NCBI GenBank assembly: GCA_934320655.1 | Contig: CAKRFN010000007.1 | Coordinates: 66,011 to 130,010, forward strand | Length of the DNA stretch: 64,000 nucleotides | Direction of reading: 5' to 3' | Origin: an uncultured Eubacterium sp. | GTDB taxonomy: Bacteria > Bacillota > Clostridia > Lachnospirales > Lachnospiraceae | In this document: positions 27,265 to 35,676 of the stretch, piece by piece | Position numbering within the stretch: position 1 is the stretch's first letter | Layout of the letters: each line of letters starts with the position of its first letter | The notes under the pieces: generated by a model | What the model saw: the letters and a program-made list of their open reading frames with translations, nothing else | Databases searched by the model: none | What the model was told of the DNA's origin: nothing | Made by a program: the position numbers and the translations under genes

Positions 27265-28023
27265 ATGAAATACGCTATGCAAAATATATTAGAATTCCAC
27301 GAAGTCGACTACGCCTACCATTCGATGGACGGCGAAGTCCCTGCCCTCGAAAATATCAATTTCACGGTAGGCGAGGAAGAATTTCTCGTCATTGTAGGTC
27401 CGAGCGGTTGTGGAAAATCCACGCTGCTCGATCTCATTTTCGGACTGTTGCAGCCGGAACACGGGTCTGTCATCGGCGATCCAGACGCCGTCGGCTACAT
27501 GCTGCAAAAGGATCACCTGTTCGGCTGGCGCACCATCGAAAAAAATATCCTGCTCGGACTGGAGATCCAGCACCGGCTCACGCCGGACACGCGCGCCTAC
27601 GCCACAGAGCTGTTAAAGAAATACGGTCTGTACGAATTCCGGAAAAAGCGCCCGAGTGAGCTCTCCGGCGGCATGCGCCAGCGCGCTGCCCTGATCCGCA
27701 CGCTTGTCACCAGACCGCAGCTGCTTCTGCTCGATGAACCGTTTTCCGCACTGGACTACCAGACCAGACTTAATGTGGCAGACGACATCGGCAGCATCAT
27801 ACGCAGTGAAAAAAAATCTGCAATCCTCGTGACACACGATCTGTCCGAGGCAATCAGCATGGGCGACCGGATACTGATCTTATCCGCACGCCCCGGCACC
27901 GTCATCCGCACAATCGATCTCGATTTTGACCCGGCACTCAGCTCGATCGAACGCCGCGAGACCGATGCTTTTAAACAATATTTCAGCGAACTTTGGAAGG
28001 AGATGAATCAGCTTGTACCATAA
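27265..28023 (+). CDS. ABC transporter ATP-binding protein, nitrate/sulfonate/taurine type
   Basis: This 252-residue ATPase has Walker A GPSGCGKST, a Q-loop in GYMLQKDHLF, signature LSGGMRQR, Walker B LLLLDEPF and an H-loop in LVTHDLSEA. It is closest in style to SsuB/TauB/ThiZ ATPases that work with single-permease importers. The ATG at 27265 has a GGAG only one base away; an ATG at 27277 is an alternative. It overlaps the permease gene by 11 bp. No substrate-binding protein gene is adjacent, so the substrate (sulfonate, nitrate, riboflavin or pyrimidine precursor) is undetermined. Confidence 0.88.
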   Translation: MKYAMQNILEFHEVDYAYHSMDGEVPALENINFTVGEEEFLVIVGPSGCGKSTLLDLIFGLLQPEHGSVIGDPDAVGYMLQKDHLFGWRTIEKNILLGLEIQHRLTPDTRAYATELLKKYGLYEFRKKRPSELSGGMRQRAALIRTLVTRPQLLLLDEPFSALDYQTRLNVADDIGSIIRSEKKSAILVTHDLSEAISMGDRILILSARPGTVIRTIDLDFDPALSSIERRETDAFKQYFSELWKEMNQLVP

Positions 28024-28810
28024 AAACCTCTCTGCTCAGGAGCTCTATGTCCGCCGGCAGAAGCATACAAAAATCGTGATCCGCGTCGTGCAGCTTGCGA
28101 TCCTGTTTTCCTTTCTGATCCTCTGGGAGGTCAGCGCCTCCTTCGGCTGGATCGACTCGTTTATTTTCAGCAGTCCGTCAAAGCTGTACATCTGCTTTCG
28201 CTCACTGCTCGCAAGCGGCGACCTCACCGGACATATCGGCATCACACTGTTAGAAACACTGGTCAGCTTTGCACTGGTCATACTTACAACACTCGTTATC
28301 ACCGTGCTGCTATGGCTGAACAAACCGCTCTCAAAAATCATCGAACCGTATCTGGTCGTGCTCAACAGCCTGCCAAAATCGGCGCTGGCACCGCTACTGA
28401 TCGTATGGCTCGGTGCCAACTATAAGACGATTATCCTCACCGGTATGTCTGTCGCGATCTTCGGCTCGATCCTGAACCTCTACACCGGATTTATGGAGAC
28501 ATCGCCAGATAAGATCAAACTGATCCGCGCGCTCCACGGAAATACCGCACACGTGCTGTTCAAGGTCGTACTGCCCGCCAACATCCCGAACCTGTTTTCC
28601 ATTATGAAGGTCAACATCGGGCTGTGCCTTGTCGGTGTTATCATCGGTGAGTTCATCGGCTCAAAACAGGGACTCGGCTACATGATCATCTACGGCAGTC
28701 AGGTATTCAAGCTCGACTGGATCATCCTCTCGATCCTGATCCTGTGCGTGATCGCGATGCTGCTCTACTTTTTACTCGGACGGCTGGAAAAACAGTTTGT
28801 CAGGGAATAG
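28013..28810 (+). CDS. ABC transporter permease, SsuC/TauC-like
   Basis: This 265-residue membrane protein has about six helices and the BPD_transp_1 coupling region (ALHGNTAHVLFKVVLPANIPN, the EAA-like loop that contacts the ATPase). The start is a TTG inside the end of the ATPase gene, preceded by AAGGAG, which indicates translational coupling. The N-terminus is cytoplasmic and basic (YVRRQKHTK). It is the last gene before a convergent intergenic region with stacked hairpins, and the binding protein that should complete the importer is not encoded nearby. Confidence 0.87.
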   Translation: MYHKNLSAQELYVRRQKHTKIVIRVVQLAILFSFLILWEVSASFGWIDSFIFSSPSKLYICFRSLLASGDLTGHIGITLLETLVSFALVILTTLVITVLLWLNKPLSKIIEPYLVVLNSLPKSALAPLLIVWLGANYKTIILTGMSVAIFGSILNLYTGFMETSPDKIKLIRALHGNTAHVLFKVVLPANIPNLFSIMKVNIGLCLVGVIIGEFIGSKQGLGYMIIYGSQVFKLDWIILSILILCVIAMLLYFLLGRLEKQFVRE

Positions 28811-28830
28811 CATTTCCTGCCGCATGAAAA

Positions 28831-28852
28831 AGAATCCTGCTTGCAGGATTCT
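28831..28852. repeat. Hairpin between convergent genes
   Basis: AGAATCCTGC and GCAGGATTCT form a 10-bp perfect stem with a 2-base loop, 20 bp after the permease stop. No T-run follows, so it is not a classic terminator. It is the first of three hairpins between 28831 and 28977. Confidence 0.55.
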
Positions 28853-28918
28853 CCGCCTGCGGCGGGTCGCTTCTGCGACATACTTCCCAACCGCCGCAGT
28901 GCGATCCTCGCGGAGCGT

Positions 28919-28949
28919 TTTATGTGATAGGAATTTCCTATCACATAAA
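28919..28949. repeat. Perfect 14-bp-arm palindrome, dispersed repeat family
   Basis: Arms TTTATGTGATAGGA and TCCTATCACATAAA around a 3-base centre (ATT). Related sequences lie at 23671-23688 and 30811-30834. It could act as a bidirectional transcript end or an RNA processing site. Confidence 0.65.
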
Positions 28950-28952
28950 GAA

Positions 28953-28977
28953 TTCCCCTGTGCTGTGCACAGGGGAA
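28953..28977. repeat. Third stacked hairpin
   Basis: TTCCCCTGTGC and GCACAGGGGAA form a perfect 11-bp stem with a 3-base loop. It follows the 28919 palindrome directly. There is no T-tract. Confidence 0.55.
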
Positions 28978-29023
28978 AGACTACTGCATCATTGGTAACT
29001 GTTCCGTACCTTCACAGTTACGG

Positions 29024-29416
29024 TTATTTTTTCTTATAGGTTCCGGAATATGTTGGATCTGTGACAACAATCTTTTGTACGTGTTCCACTGTCCAGACAT
29101 CGCCCTGATACCAGATGCACATACAAAAATTCATATCATCTGACCAATACACACTCGGATCGTTTCCGGGTGATGAAATATCGGAAAATGTTTTGGATTT
29201 CTTTCCTTTTTTGAAGGTTACTTTTGTTGCCTCACCGGACTTCTTATCAAATGTCACCTTGACGGTATATTTTTTCCCATTGACATCTGATTTACCCTTG
29301 AGTGTGACGACTGTTGTCCTGCCGGCAGCCTGCGCCTGCACAGGTGTAAATACGCTAAGCAGCAAGCATACTGCCAGCCCGAATGCGATGATCCGTCTGA
29401 AAGTTGTTTTACTCAT
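29024..29416 (-). CDS. Small secreted protein
   Basis: This 130-residue protein has a Sec signal peptide: basic MSKTTFRR, a hydrophobic core FGLAVCLLLSVF, and a likely cleavage after QAQAA near residue 31. The mature part is a small, lysine-rich, beta-strand-like domain (VTLKGKSDVNGKKYTVKV) with a CMCIWY patch. No known family is recognised. The signal peptide resembles that of the 305-residue exported protein at 50673-51590. It lies 17 bp after a small membrane protein gene on the same strand, so the two probably form an operon. Confidence 0.65.
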   Translation of the reverse strand: MSKTTFRRIIAFGLAVCLLLSVFTPVQAQAAGRTTVVTLKGKSDVNGKKYTVKVTFDKKSGEATKVTFKKGKKSKTFSDISSPGNDPSVYWSDDMNFCMCIWYQGDVWTVEHVQKIVVTDPTYSGTYKKK

Positions 29417-29433
29417 TTTAATTGTTCCTCCTA

Positions 29434-29901
29434 TTATATTGTTTTCTGCGCCCGGGCAACCATGCCCATGCGCTGAAGAATCTCCAATACAACGATCGCT
29501 GCCACATAGATCACGGCTGCGAGCACCATCAGCAGCACCTGTGACACACAGAAACCGACAACCACATCAGCAACAACCACACAGGCGTGCAGCCAGACCG
29601 GATTCTGGTCTAAGAGTACGCCGATCGCCACCTGAATCACCAGTGTCACACAAACGATCACCGGTACGACCTTGCAGGCAAATACGCCGAGCAGAACATA
29701 TCCGAGTGCGAGTGCGGCAAATAATACGAGCAGTGCGATACTTTTCTTTTTGGAATCCCACGCTGCGATCGCCGAGATGCTCGCCTGCTCCGCTTTTTTG
29801 CGCTCAGAGCGCTGCTTGGCGGACGAAACGACAAACTCCTGTATTTCTTCTATTCCATGTTCACCATGTTCCCCTTGTTCACGCTTTTCCTGTTCACTCA
29901 T
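29434..29901 (-). CDS. Small membrane protein with charged N-terminus
   Basis: This 155-residue protein has a charged cytoplasmic N-terminus (SEQEKREQGEHGEHGIEEIQ) followed by about four hydrophobic segments from residue 50 onward (SIALLVLFAALALGYVLLG, VIVCVTLVIQVAIGVLL, VVVADVVVGFCVSQVLL, VLAAVIYVAAIVVLEIL). I use the second of two adjacent ATGs, eight bases after AAAGGA; the first (29904) is equally possible. No family is recognised. It precedes the secreted-protein gene. Confidence 0.6.
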   Translation of the reverse strand: MSEQEKREQGEHGEHGIEEIQEFVVSSAKQRSERKKAEQASISAIAAWDSKKKSIALLVLFAALALGYVLLGVFACKVVPVIVCVTLVIQVAIGVLLDQNPVWLHACVVVADVVVGFCVSQVLLMVLAAVIYVAAIVVLEILQRMGMVARAQKTI

Positions 29902-30015
29902 CATTCTAATCCTTTCAAAGCCGCAGTTTTGCCCCGCAGCCCTGATCCTTTCCATAGATTCGCAATGATTATATCAATTATTTTAAATAAACACAACATT
30001 TTCGTAAAAAAACTG

Positions 30016-30044
30016 TTGCAAAAATTCAAAAGTATCGTTATAAT
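30016..30044 (+). promoter_or_regulatory. Promoter of tRNA-Thr
   Basis: TTGCAA (30016-30021) and a perfect TATAAT (30039-30044) with a 17-bp spacer, 34 bp before the tRNA 5' end. Confidence 0.75.
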
Positions 30045-30078
30045 GCTAAAGGTGATGTGTTTCAGACACAACGCATAA

Positions 30079-30151
<73 letters not shown>

Positions 30152-30157
30152 TTCGAT

Positions 30158-30193
30158 AACTATTCTAGGCTCCGGTTTAGAATAGTTTTTTTA
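30158..30193 (+). terminator. Terminator of tRNA-Thr
   Basis: AACTATTCTA and TAGAATAGTT form a perfect 10-bp stem with a 10-base loop, followed directly by a T-run. Confidence 0.85.
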
Positions 30194-30238
30194 TATTATC
30201 ACAGTCTTTTATTTTGTTGATTTCGGGAGGAAACTATC

Positions 30239-30682
30239 ATGATGAGCGCAAGACAACTCGCAAATTCACTGGACGAAATGATGAAGGAGACACGCCGCGG
30301 ACGTCTGAACTGGAGTATGCAGATCGAAGCAACTGACGATCTGGACGAGTCATGCAAGGAGCATGTATCACAGGACGGAACGGACTGGATCGTGGACGAA
30401 TGCTTTGTGGAATATTCCTGTACATGGAAAGGTCAGGATTTCTGCATGATTTCCTATGAGCATGTACTAACCCATGCGGATCAGACCCGCATGACCTGTC
30501 TGATCTTTTTACCGCCGCTGGGCATGCGTTTCTTTGATGTCGCCGAGCTGGCCCCCTATGCGATCGAGGCAGATGCGTATGTCTCCAACAAAGTGCACCT
30601 GCTGTTTGAGCAGTTGATGGAGCTCTATCGCGCCGAGCCTGCCAGATGCCGCCTGCGCGTCATTGATCCTCTGAAAAATTAA
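30239..30682 (+). CDS. Conserved hypothetical protein
   Basis: This 147-residue soluble protein is acidic and has no signal peptide or membrane helix. The first of two adjacent ATGs is preceded by GGGAGG. Recognisable features are only compositional: an aromatic and cysteine-containing centre (CFVEYSCTWKGQDFCMISYE) and a LIFLPPLGMRFFDVAELAPY segment. I do not recognise a family. It follows tRNA-Thr and precedes the DUF5688 gene, with a 222-bp gap containing a hairpin. Confidence 0.6.
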   Translation: MMSARQLANSLDEMMKETRRGRLNWSMQIEATDDLDESCKEHVSQDGTDWIVDECFVEYSCTWKGQDFCMISYEHVLTHADQTRMTCLIFLPPLGMRFFDVAELAPYAIEADAYVSNKVHLLFEQLMELYRAEPARCRLRVIDPLKN

Positions 30683-30779
30683 CCAAATTTTCCGTATGCT
30701 TTTTAGTAATACTGCCCTATCAAACGGACAATTTCTACTTTTTGCACTATTGCATCATCAAATACTTTATGCTACAGTA

Positions 30780-30809
30780 AATCCACGCAGACACAATCCT
30801 GCGTGGATT
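30780..30809 (+). terminator. Hairpin after the 147-residue gene, possible terminator
   Basis: AATCCACGCAG and CTGCGTGGATT form a perfect 11-bp stem with an 8-base loop, followed by CTTTATG. The T-run is weak. The rest of 30683-30904 holds only the repeat at 30811 and a ribosome site. Confidence 0.5.
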
Positions 30810-30810
30810 C

Positions 30811-30834
30811 TTTATGTGACAGAAAATTCCTGTC
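30811..30834. repeat. Short palindromic repeat, diverged copy
   Basis: TTTATGTGACAG and TTCCTGTC are recognisable relatives of the palindrome at 28919-28949, with the right half decayed. Confidence 0.35.
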
Positions 30835-30904
30835 CCCTCCCTGTATCACATCCCAAACCGATTCAGACAGCTTCCTCCTGTCCCTATCAGACAAGGAGAC
30901 TTCT

Positions 30905-31888
30905 ATGAATCAAAACATGAATTTCAGCCAATTTTGCAATGAACTGATCCGTGCACTCACACCGATGTTCCCGGAGCAGACCAGCATCAGTATCCAGACG
31001 ATCCCCAAAAACAACAACGTATCCTTTGAGGCACTGATCATCCACGAACCCGGCACCAATATTTCCCCTACGATCTATCTTGAGGACTACTACACACTCT
31101 ACCGCGATGGCACTTCCCTCGACGAGCTGTGTGAAATTATCTGCGATGTCTTTTTGGAGGTGCGGCTCAACCACCCGATCGATCCGAGCTTTTTCACCGA
31201 TTTTGCACAGGCGCGCCAGCGGCTCATTTTCCAGGTCATCAGCTATGAGAAAAACGAACAGCGGCTGCAGGACCTTCCCCATATCCAATACCTTGACCTT
31301 GCGGTGATCTTCTGCTGTATGCTGCGCATGGAAAACGGCGAAGCTGCCACTGTCACGATCAAAAACGAGCATTTAGCCCTGTGGGACACAAATCTCGAGA
31401 CCATAAAAAAACAGGCGCTCGCAAATACGCCACGCCTGCTTCCTGCCTATATTCAATCGATCACGGAGGTGCTCCGCGACCTCGCCACCGAGCATCCGTG
31501 TATCCTTCCGTTACTTAAACTGTCGGAGCACGACCCGGATATCCCCAAGCTCTATGTACTCACCAACGAAACCCAGATCGGCGGTGCCTCCTGTATGCTC
31601 TACCCGCACATACTCTCCGATTTTGCCGACAGCGTCGGCAAGGATCTGTATCTTCTGCCGAGCAGCATTCACGAGGTGCTTCTGCTCCCGACTGATATAC
31701 GGCACAGTGAAGCATCGCTCAACGCGCTCGTGCGGCAGGTAAATGAAGAACAACTGCCGCTGACCCAGCAGTTATCCGACCACGTCTATTTCTATTCGAG
31801 AGAGTTAAAATCCATCTGCTCCTGCGCTCAGGATAACAGCCGTTCATACAACTGCTCATACGCACGTGCAGACTTTTTCCAGGAATAG
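30905..31888 (+). CDS. DUF5688 family protein
   Basis: This 327-residue cytoplasmic protein is of a family seen mainly in Lachnospiraceae and of unknown function. Typical blocks are NNVSFEALIIHEPGTNISPTIYLED near the start, the RQRLIFQVISYEKN middle and the YVLTNETQIGGASCMLYP region. The ATG at 30905 has AAGGAG upstream; the longer open frame from 30803 crosses repeat DNA and was rejected. The 3' end overlaps the convergent glgA gene by about 60 bp, so antisense interference between the two transcripts is possible. Confidence 0.75.
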   Translation: MNQNMNFSQFCNELIRALTPMFPEQTSISIQTIPKNNNVSFEALIIHEPGTNISPTIYLEDYYTLYRDGTSLDELCEIICDVFLEVRLNHPIDPSFFTDFAQARQRLIFQVISYEKNEQRLQDLPHIQYLDLAVIFCCMLRMENGEAATVTIKNEHLALWDTNLETIKKQALANTPRLLPAYIQSITEVLRDLATEHPCILPLLKLSEHDPDIPKLYVLTNETQIGGASCMLYPHILSDFADSVGKDLYLLPSSIHEVLLLPTDIRHSEASLNALVRQVNEEQLPLTQQLSDHVYFYSRELKSICSCAQDNSRSYNCSYARADFFQE

Positions 31889-33273
31889 TCGAGCCTCATA
31901 TCACGCTGTGCCATCTCATCCCAATGCGCGCGCTCGTCATAGTAGACATGCATCGCATAGTAAATGATCTTGAGCATCTCATGTGCATTATAATTGGCGA
32001 ACGAGAATCCGGTTCCGGTGTGATCGTACTCATTGTACGGCTGTACCGTATCCTTTAAACCACCGGTCTCACGCACGATCGGAAGTGTGCCATAGCAATA
32101 TCCCATCAACTGGCTCAGACCGCACGGCTCAAACAGCGACGGCATCATCAGCGCATCCGCCGATGCATAGATCCGGTGCGCCAGCTGCTCCGAATAGCAG
32201 ATATTTGCCGAAAGCTTATCCGGATATTTACCGGCAAAATGGCGCAGCATATCGACATACTGCTCCTGTCCGGTTCCGAGCACAACAATCTGCAGCCTTG
32301 CATGTCCCAGCAGCTCATCCATAACATACGCGATCAGATCCAGTCCTTTCTGATCTGTCAGTCGGGAAACCATCGCGATCATCATCGTATCCGCATCCTC
32401 CGGCAGTCCCAGCTCACGCTGCAACGCCAGCTTGTTCTCGCGCTTTCCCGCTTTCATATCCGACACACCAAAATTATGTGTGAGGTAAATATCATGACCG
32501 GGATCATATGCCTGCGTATCCAGTCCGTTGATAATGCCGTAGAGACTGTCCCTGCGTGCATACAGCAGACCGTCCAGACTCTCGCCGCCCTCTTTTGTCA
32601 TGATCTCCAGTGCATACGTCGGGCTGACCGTCGTCACTGCATCCGCATAGGCGATGCCGCCCTTTAAGAAATTCGCCTCGCCGTAGGATTCCAGCTTGTC
32701 CGGCGTAAAATACTCATCCGGCAGACCCGTGAGGTTCTTGACCACATCGATCGAATAGCGTCCCTGAAAACGCAGGTTGTGGATCGTGCAGATCGTCTTT
32801 GTCCGTTGCAGCTGCGGATAATCCGATGCAAATGCCTTCAGAAATACCGGTACAAGTGCCGCCTGCCAGTCATGGCAATGGATGATGTCCGGCACAAAAC
32901 CGATCATCTCCGTCGCCGCGAGCACTGCCTTTGAAAAATATGCAAATTTCTCAATGTCCTCGTGCAGTTGGTTATACGGCTGCGAACCTGCAAAATAGTA
33001 TTCGTTGTCAACAAAATAATAATGTACACCCGCCTCTTCCGTCTCCAGAATACCTACATACTGGTTTCTCCAGCCGAGCGATACATAAAAATGGGAATGA
33101 AATCTGAGTTTCTTCTTCAGATTGTCCTCCATACAGGCATATTTCGGCAGAATCACACGGACATCATAGTTCTGTCTGTCAATATAATGTGCCAAAGAAC
33201 CCGTGACATCTGCCAGCCCGCCTGTCTTGATAAAAGGAACTGCCTCTGAAGCTACAAATAATATTTTTTTCAT
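31828..33273 (-). CDS. glgA: Glycogen synthase (ADP-glucose)
   Basis: This 481-residue GT5 glycosyltransferase elongates glycogen from ADP-glucose. It begins MKKILFVASEAVPFIKTGGL, containing the KTGGL ADP-glucose-binding loop. HCHDWQ is conserved in the N-terminal Rossmann domain. The C-terminal domain has SLFEPCGLSQL and the VRETGGLKDTV donor-binding segment. I chose the ATG at 33273; the best GGAG lies 12 bases upstream, so a GTG two codons earlier is also possible. It lies 52 bp downstream of spo0A on the same strand, in line with links between storage polysaccharide and sporulation in clostridia. Other glg genes are not here. Confidence 0.92.
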   Translation of the reverse strand: MKKILFVASEAVPFIKTGGLADVTGSLAHYIDRQNYDVRVILPKYACMEDNLKKKLRFHSHFYVSLGWRNQYVGILETEEAGVHYYFVDNEYYFAGSQPYNQLHEDIEKFAYFSKAVLAATEMIGFVPDIIHCHDWQAALVPVFLKAFASDYPQLQRTKTICTIHNLRFQGRYSIDVVKNLTGLPDEYFTPDKLESYGEANFLKGGIAYADAVTTVSPTYALEIMTKEGGESLDGLLYARRDSLYGIINGLDTQAYDPGHDIYLTHNFGVSDMKAGKRENKLALQRELGLPEDADTMMIAMVSRLTDQKGLDLIAYVMDELLGHARLQIVVLGTGQEQYVDMLRHFAGKYPDKLSANICYSEQLAHRIYASADALMMPSLFEPCGLSQLMGYCYGTLPIVRETGGLKDTVQPYNEYDHTGTGFSFANYNAHEMLKIIYYAMHVYYDERAHWDEMAQRDMRLDYSWKKSARAYEQLYERLLS

Positions 33274-33325
33274 CTGCACACGCATCTCCTGTATAGCATA
33301 TTTTTTCTCTGCTACCAGTATACAC

Positions 33326-34123
33326 CTACGCGCGCTTATATTCCAGACGTATTTTATCTGCAATGAGTGCGATAAACTCAGAATTTGTCGGTTTGCCCTT
33401 GCCGTTACTGATTGTATAGCCAAACAATTCATCGATTGTATCTGTTTTTCCGCGGTTCCACGCTACCTCGATCGCATGGCGGATGGCGCGCTCTACCCGG
33501 CTCGGTGTCGTCTGAAATTTTTTGGCAATCGTCGGATAAAGTACCTTTGTAATCGAACCGAGCATCTCGATATCATCCACCGCCATCATAATTGCCTCCC
33601 GCAGATACTGATACCCTTTGATATGCGCCGGTACTCCGATCTCGTGGATAATATTTGTCACATCTGCCTCTAAATCATGCGTTGCAGGCTCGGGTACTTT
33701 CTCATAGCTGCCTGCCGCACGCACCTCACTCCCACGGCGGTTGCGGTTGTCACGCAGGCGCTTGATATGCCGTAATACAACCTCGTTTTCAAACGGCTTC
33801 ATAATAAAATAATCGGCTCCCTTTTGGAATGCATCCTCCGTGATGCTCTCCTGTCCGACCGCGCTGATAATGATCACCGCCGGTTTCTTTTTCAGGCTGT
33901 GGTCACGGCTCAGTTTGTCCAATACACTCAGTCCGTCAAGTTTCGGCATTACGATATCTAAGAGCATGACATCCGGCTGCTTGTTTCTGATCAGATCATA
34001 CGCCTCCACTCCGTCCTTTGCGGTTCCCACGACCTCTAATTCGGCATCCTTTGCCACGATATCTCCCAGTAATCTTAACATTTTCTCATTATCGTCTGCG
34101 ATTGCTACATTAAATTTGTCCAT
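33326..34123 (-). CDS. spo0A: Sporulation master response regulator Spo0A
   Basis: This 265-residue protein has a receiver domain (about 1-125) with the acidic pocket ADDN, phospho-acceptor D56 in MLLDIVMP and lysine in IMKPF. The C-terminal DNA-binding domain has ATHDLEADVTNIIHEIGVPA and the recognition helix region TPSRVERAIRHAIEVAW. These are the Spo0A hallmarks. Phosphorylated Spo0A activates sporulation genes and represses abrB-type transition genes. An AAGGAGGG site precedes the ATG. It lies 116 bp after spoIVB, the usual clostridial order, with a possible Spo0A box in that gap. Its presence shows that the organism is genetically an endospore former. Confidence 0.97.
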   Translation of the reverse strand: MDKFNVAIADDNEKMLRLLGDIVAKDAELEVVGTAKDGVEAYDLIRNKQPDVMLLDIVMPKLDGLSVLDKLSRDHSLKKKPAVIIISAVGQESITEDAFQKGADYFIMKPFENEVVLRHIKRLRDNRNRRGSEVRAAGSYEKVPEPATHDLEADVTNIIHEIGVPAHIKGYQYLREAIMMAVDDIEMLGSITKVLYPTIAKKFQTTPSRVERAIRHAIEVAWNRGKTDTIDELFGYTISNGKGKPTNSEFIALIADKIRLEYKRA

Positions 34124-34187
34124 TGTTGTCCCTCCTTAACGAACTATCGCTATTATAAGAGGTGAATTCCGAATAATCTGTCAATTC

Positions 34188-34196
34188 TTGTCGGCA
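34188..34196 (+). promoter_or_regulatory. Possible Spo0A box
   Basis: TTGTCGGCA, compared with the family consensus TTGTCGAA, lies 65 bp upstream of the spo0A start. Autoregulation is common for spo0A. A single short match is weak evidence. Confidence 0.3.
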
Positions 34197-34239
34197 AATT
34201 AAATTTTTGTAAAAATTAGTGGTTGGGTATTTTATTTCA

Positions 34240-35556
34240 TCAATATATAGTGGTATGCTCCTCCAGCATCGATTCTGCGAAGATGCCATACCCTCTGGTC
34301 GGGTCATCGACAAACACATGTGTGACCGCTCCGATGAGCCTTCCGTTCTGGATAATCGGGCTTCCGCTCATCCCCTGCACGATTCCGCCGGTGCGCGCGA
34401 GCAGCCGTTCATCGGTCACCCGGTAACGGATGCCCTTGTTTTCCTCCGAAGTGTGATAGTCAATCCGCTCGATCTCGATATCATACGCAAGACGCTCCCC
34501 CGTGACCGAGCAGATGATCTGTGCCGGTCCCTGTGTGATCTCCTGCTTGTAAGCGACCGGAAGCTGTGCGACATCCTCCAGCGTCTGCGGCAACTGCTCG
34601 ATCGTCCCATAAATCCCGTTTTCCGTATTTTCCCCGACACTGCCAAGATAGCACGATGGCTGGAACCGGATGAGTCCCGTCACTTCCCCGGGACTGCCCC
34701 GCCTGCCCTTTGAGATACCGGTGATCGTTGTCTCATAGACGCTGCCGTCATCAATCTGGATCAGCTCACCCGTATCAACATCGCTCACACCGTGTCCGAG
34801 CGCTCCGTATTCGCCGTCCTCCGTCACATAGGTCATTGTCCCGATGCCTGCAATATCATCCCGCACCCAGATACCGAGCTTGCTCGTACCGTCTGCCGCT
34901 ACCTCCGGCATAACCGCAACATCGATCGGCTTGCCCGCACGCAGTACGTGTAACACCATGCGCCTGCCTCCGCTCGCTGCGACGAAATCCATCAGCTCTT
35001 CCTTTGTGTGCACGGCCGTATCGTCCACCTTCACAATCACATCCCCACTTCTGATCCTGTATGCCGCAGGTGCAATCAATGCCCCGTTTTGATCGGTAAA
35101 ACTGGCGCACTCCACGACAAGCACACCGCTGTTTTTCAGATAGATCCCTATGTTTGTGCCCGCAGCTACGACGTTTGCGCGATCCGTATAGTGAACAACC
35201 ACCTGCTTGAGCGGAATCAGGTCAAACAGGCGGCAGGTCAGCACGCCGTCATTTTCCGATGCCGCCAGCGTGCGCTGCGCACCGAATACCGGCTGCACAT
35301 CCTCCTCATAATCAATGCCGATCGGTAAACCGTCCGCAAATGCGAGCGGCTGTCCCTCCTGCTGCTCCGCCTTCGTCAGATAGATCTCGTCCGGCAGATA
35401 GACAAACAGCAGCGCATACGAAAAGACCAGCCATCCCAGCACACCGTATAAAACGTATCGCCGTTTGGCTCGTCCGTTTGCAGGCTTTTTATTTTTCCTC
35501 CTCTTTTTCATCATGTTCCATAGTTTCATTGTTTTTATCCTGTTCATCGTTTTCAT
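34240..35556 (-). CDS. spoIVB: SpoIVB serine peptidase (S55)
   Basis: This 438-residue forespore protease cleaves SpoIVFA to activate pro-sigma-K processing in the mother cell. It has a signal/anchor helix at about residues 36-53 (VLYGVLGWLVFSYALLFVY), a PDZ domain (about 130-215; YRIRSGDVIVKVDD), then the S55 peptidase domain with GALGHGVSD carrying the catalytic histidine and QGMSGSPII carrying the catalytic serine. Several ATGs are near the start (35556, 35547, 35529); the ribosome site is poor for all. It sits between recN and spo0A, the conserved order in Firmicutes. Confidence 0.94.
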   Translation of the reverse strand: MKTMNRIKTMKLWNMMKKRRKNKKPANGRAKRRYVLYGVLGWLVFSYALLFVYLPDEIYLTKAEQQEGQPLAFADGLPIGIDYEEDVQPVFGAQRTLAASENDGVLTCRLFDLIPLKQVVVHYTDRANVVAAGTNIGIYLKNSGVLVVECASFTDQNGALIAPAAYRIRSGDVIVKVDDTAVHTKEELMDFVAASGGRRMVLHVLRAGKPIDVAVMPEVAADGTSKLGIWVRDDIAGIGTMTYVTEDGEYGALGHGVSDVDTGELIQIDDGSVYETTITGISKGRRGSPGEVTGLIRFQPSCYLGSVGENTENGIYGTIEQLPQTLEDVAQLPVAYKQEITQGPAQIICSVTGERLAYDIEIERIDYHTSEENKGIRYRVTDERLLARTGGIVQGMSGSPIIQNGRLIGAVTHVFVDDPTRGYGIFAESMLEEHTTIY

Positions 35557-35612
35557 CAGATCAATGCAGCGCCTCCTTCGTACAAGTAAATAGAACTAAG
35601 TACAAATCCATG

Positions 35613-35644
35613 AAAAAAGAAGAACGCCTTACGCGTTCTTCTTT
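35613..35644 (-). terminator. Terminator after recN
   Basis: A 12-bp perfect stem (arm AAAGAAGAACGC) with a 5-base loop is followed on the minus strand by a T-run. It ends the housekeeping chain before spoIVB, which must therefore have its own promoter. Confidence 0.8.
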
Positions 35645-35676
35645 ATTATGAGCTGTTTTTTGTTTTCCAATCAGGT

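Noticed and set aside
29115..29909. Plus-strand open frame of 264 codons
   Set aside because: It covers the complement of the signal-peptide protein and the small membrane protein, both with good ribosome sites; its product is Arg/Pro-rich as expected from antisense reading.
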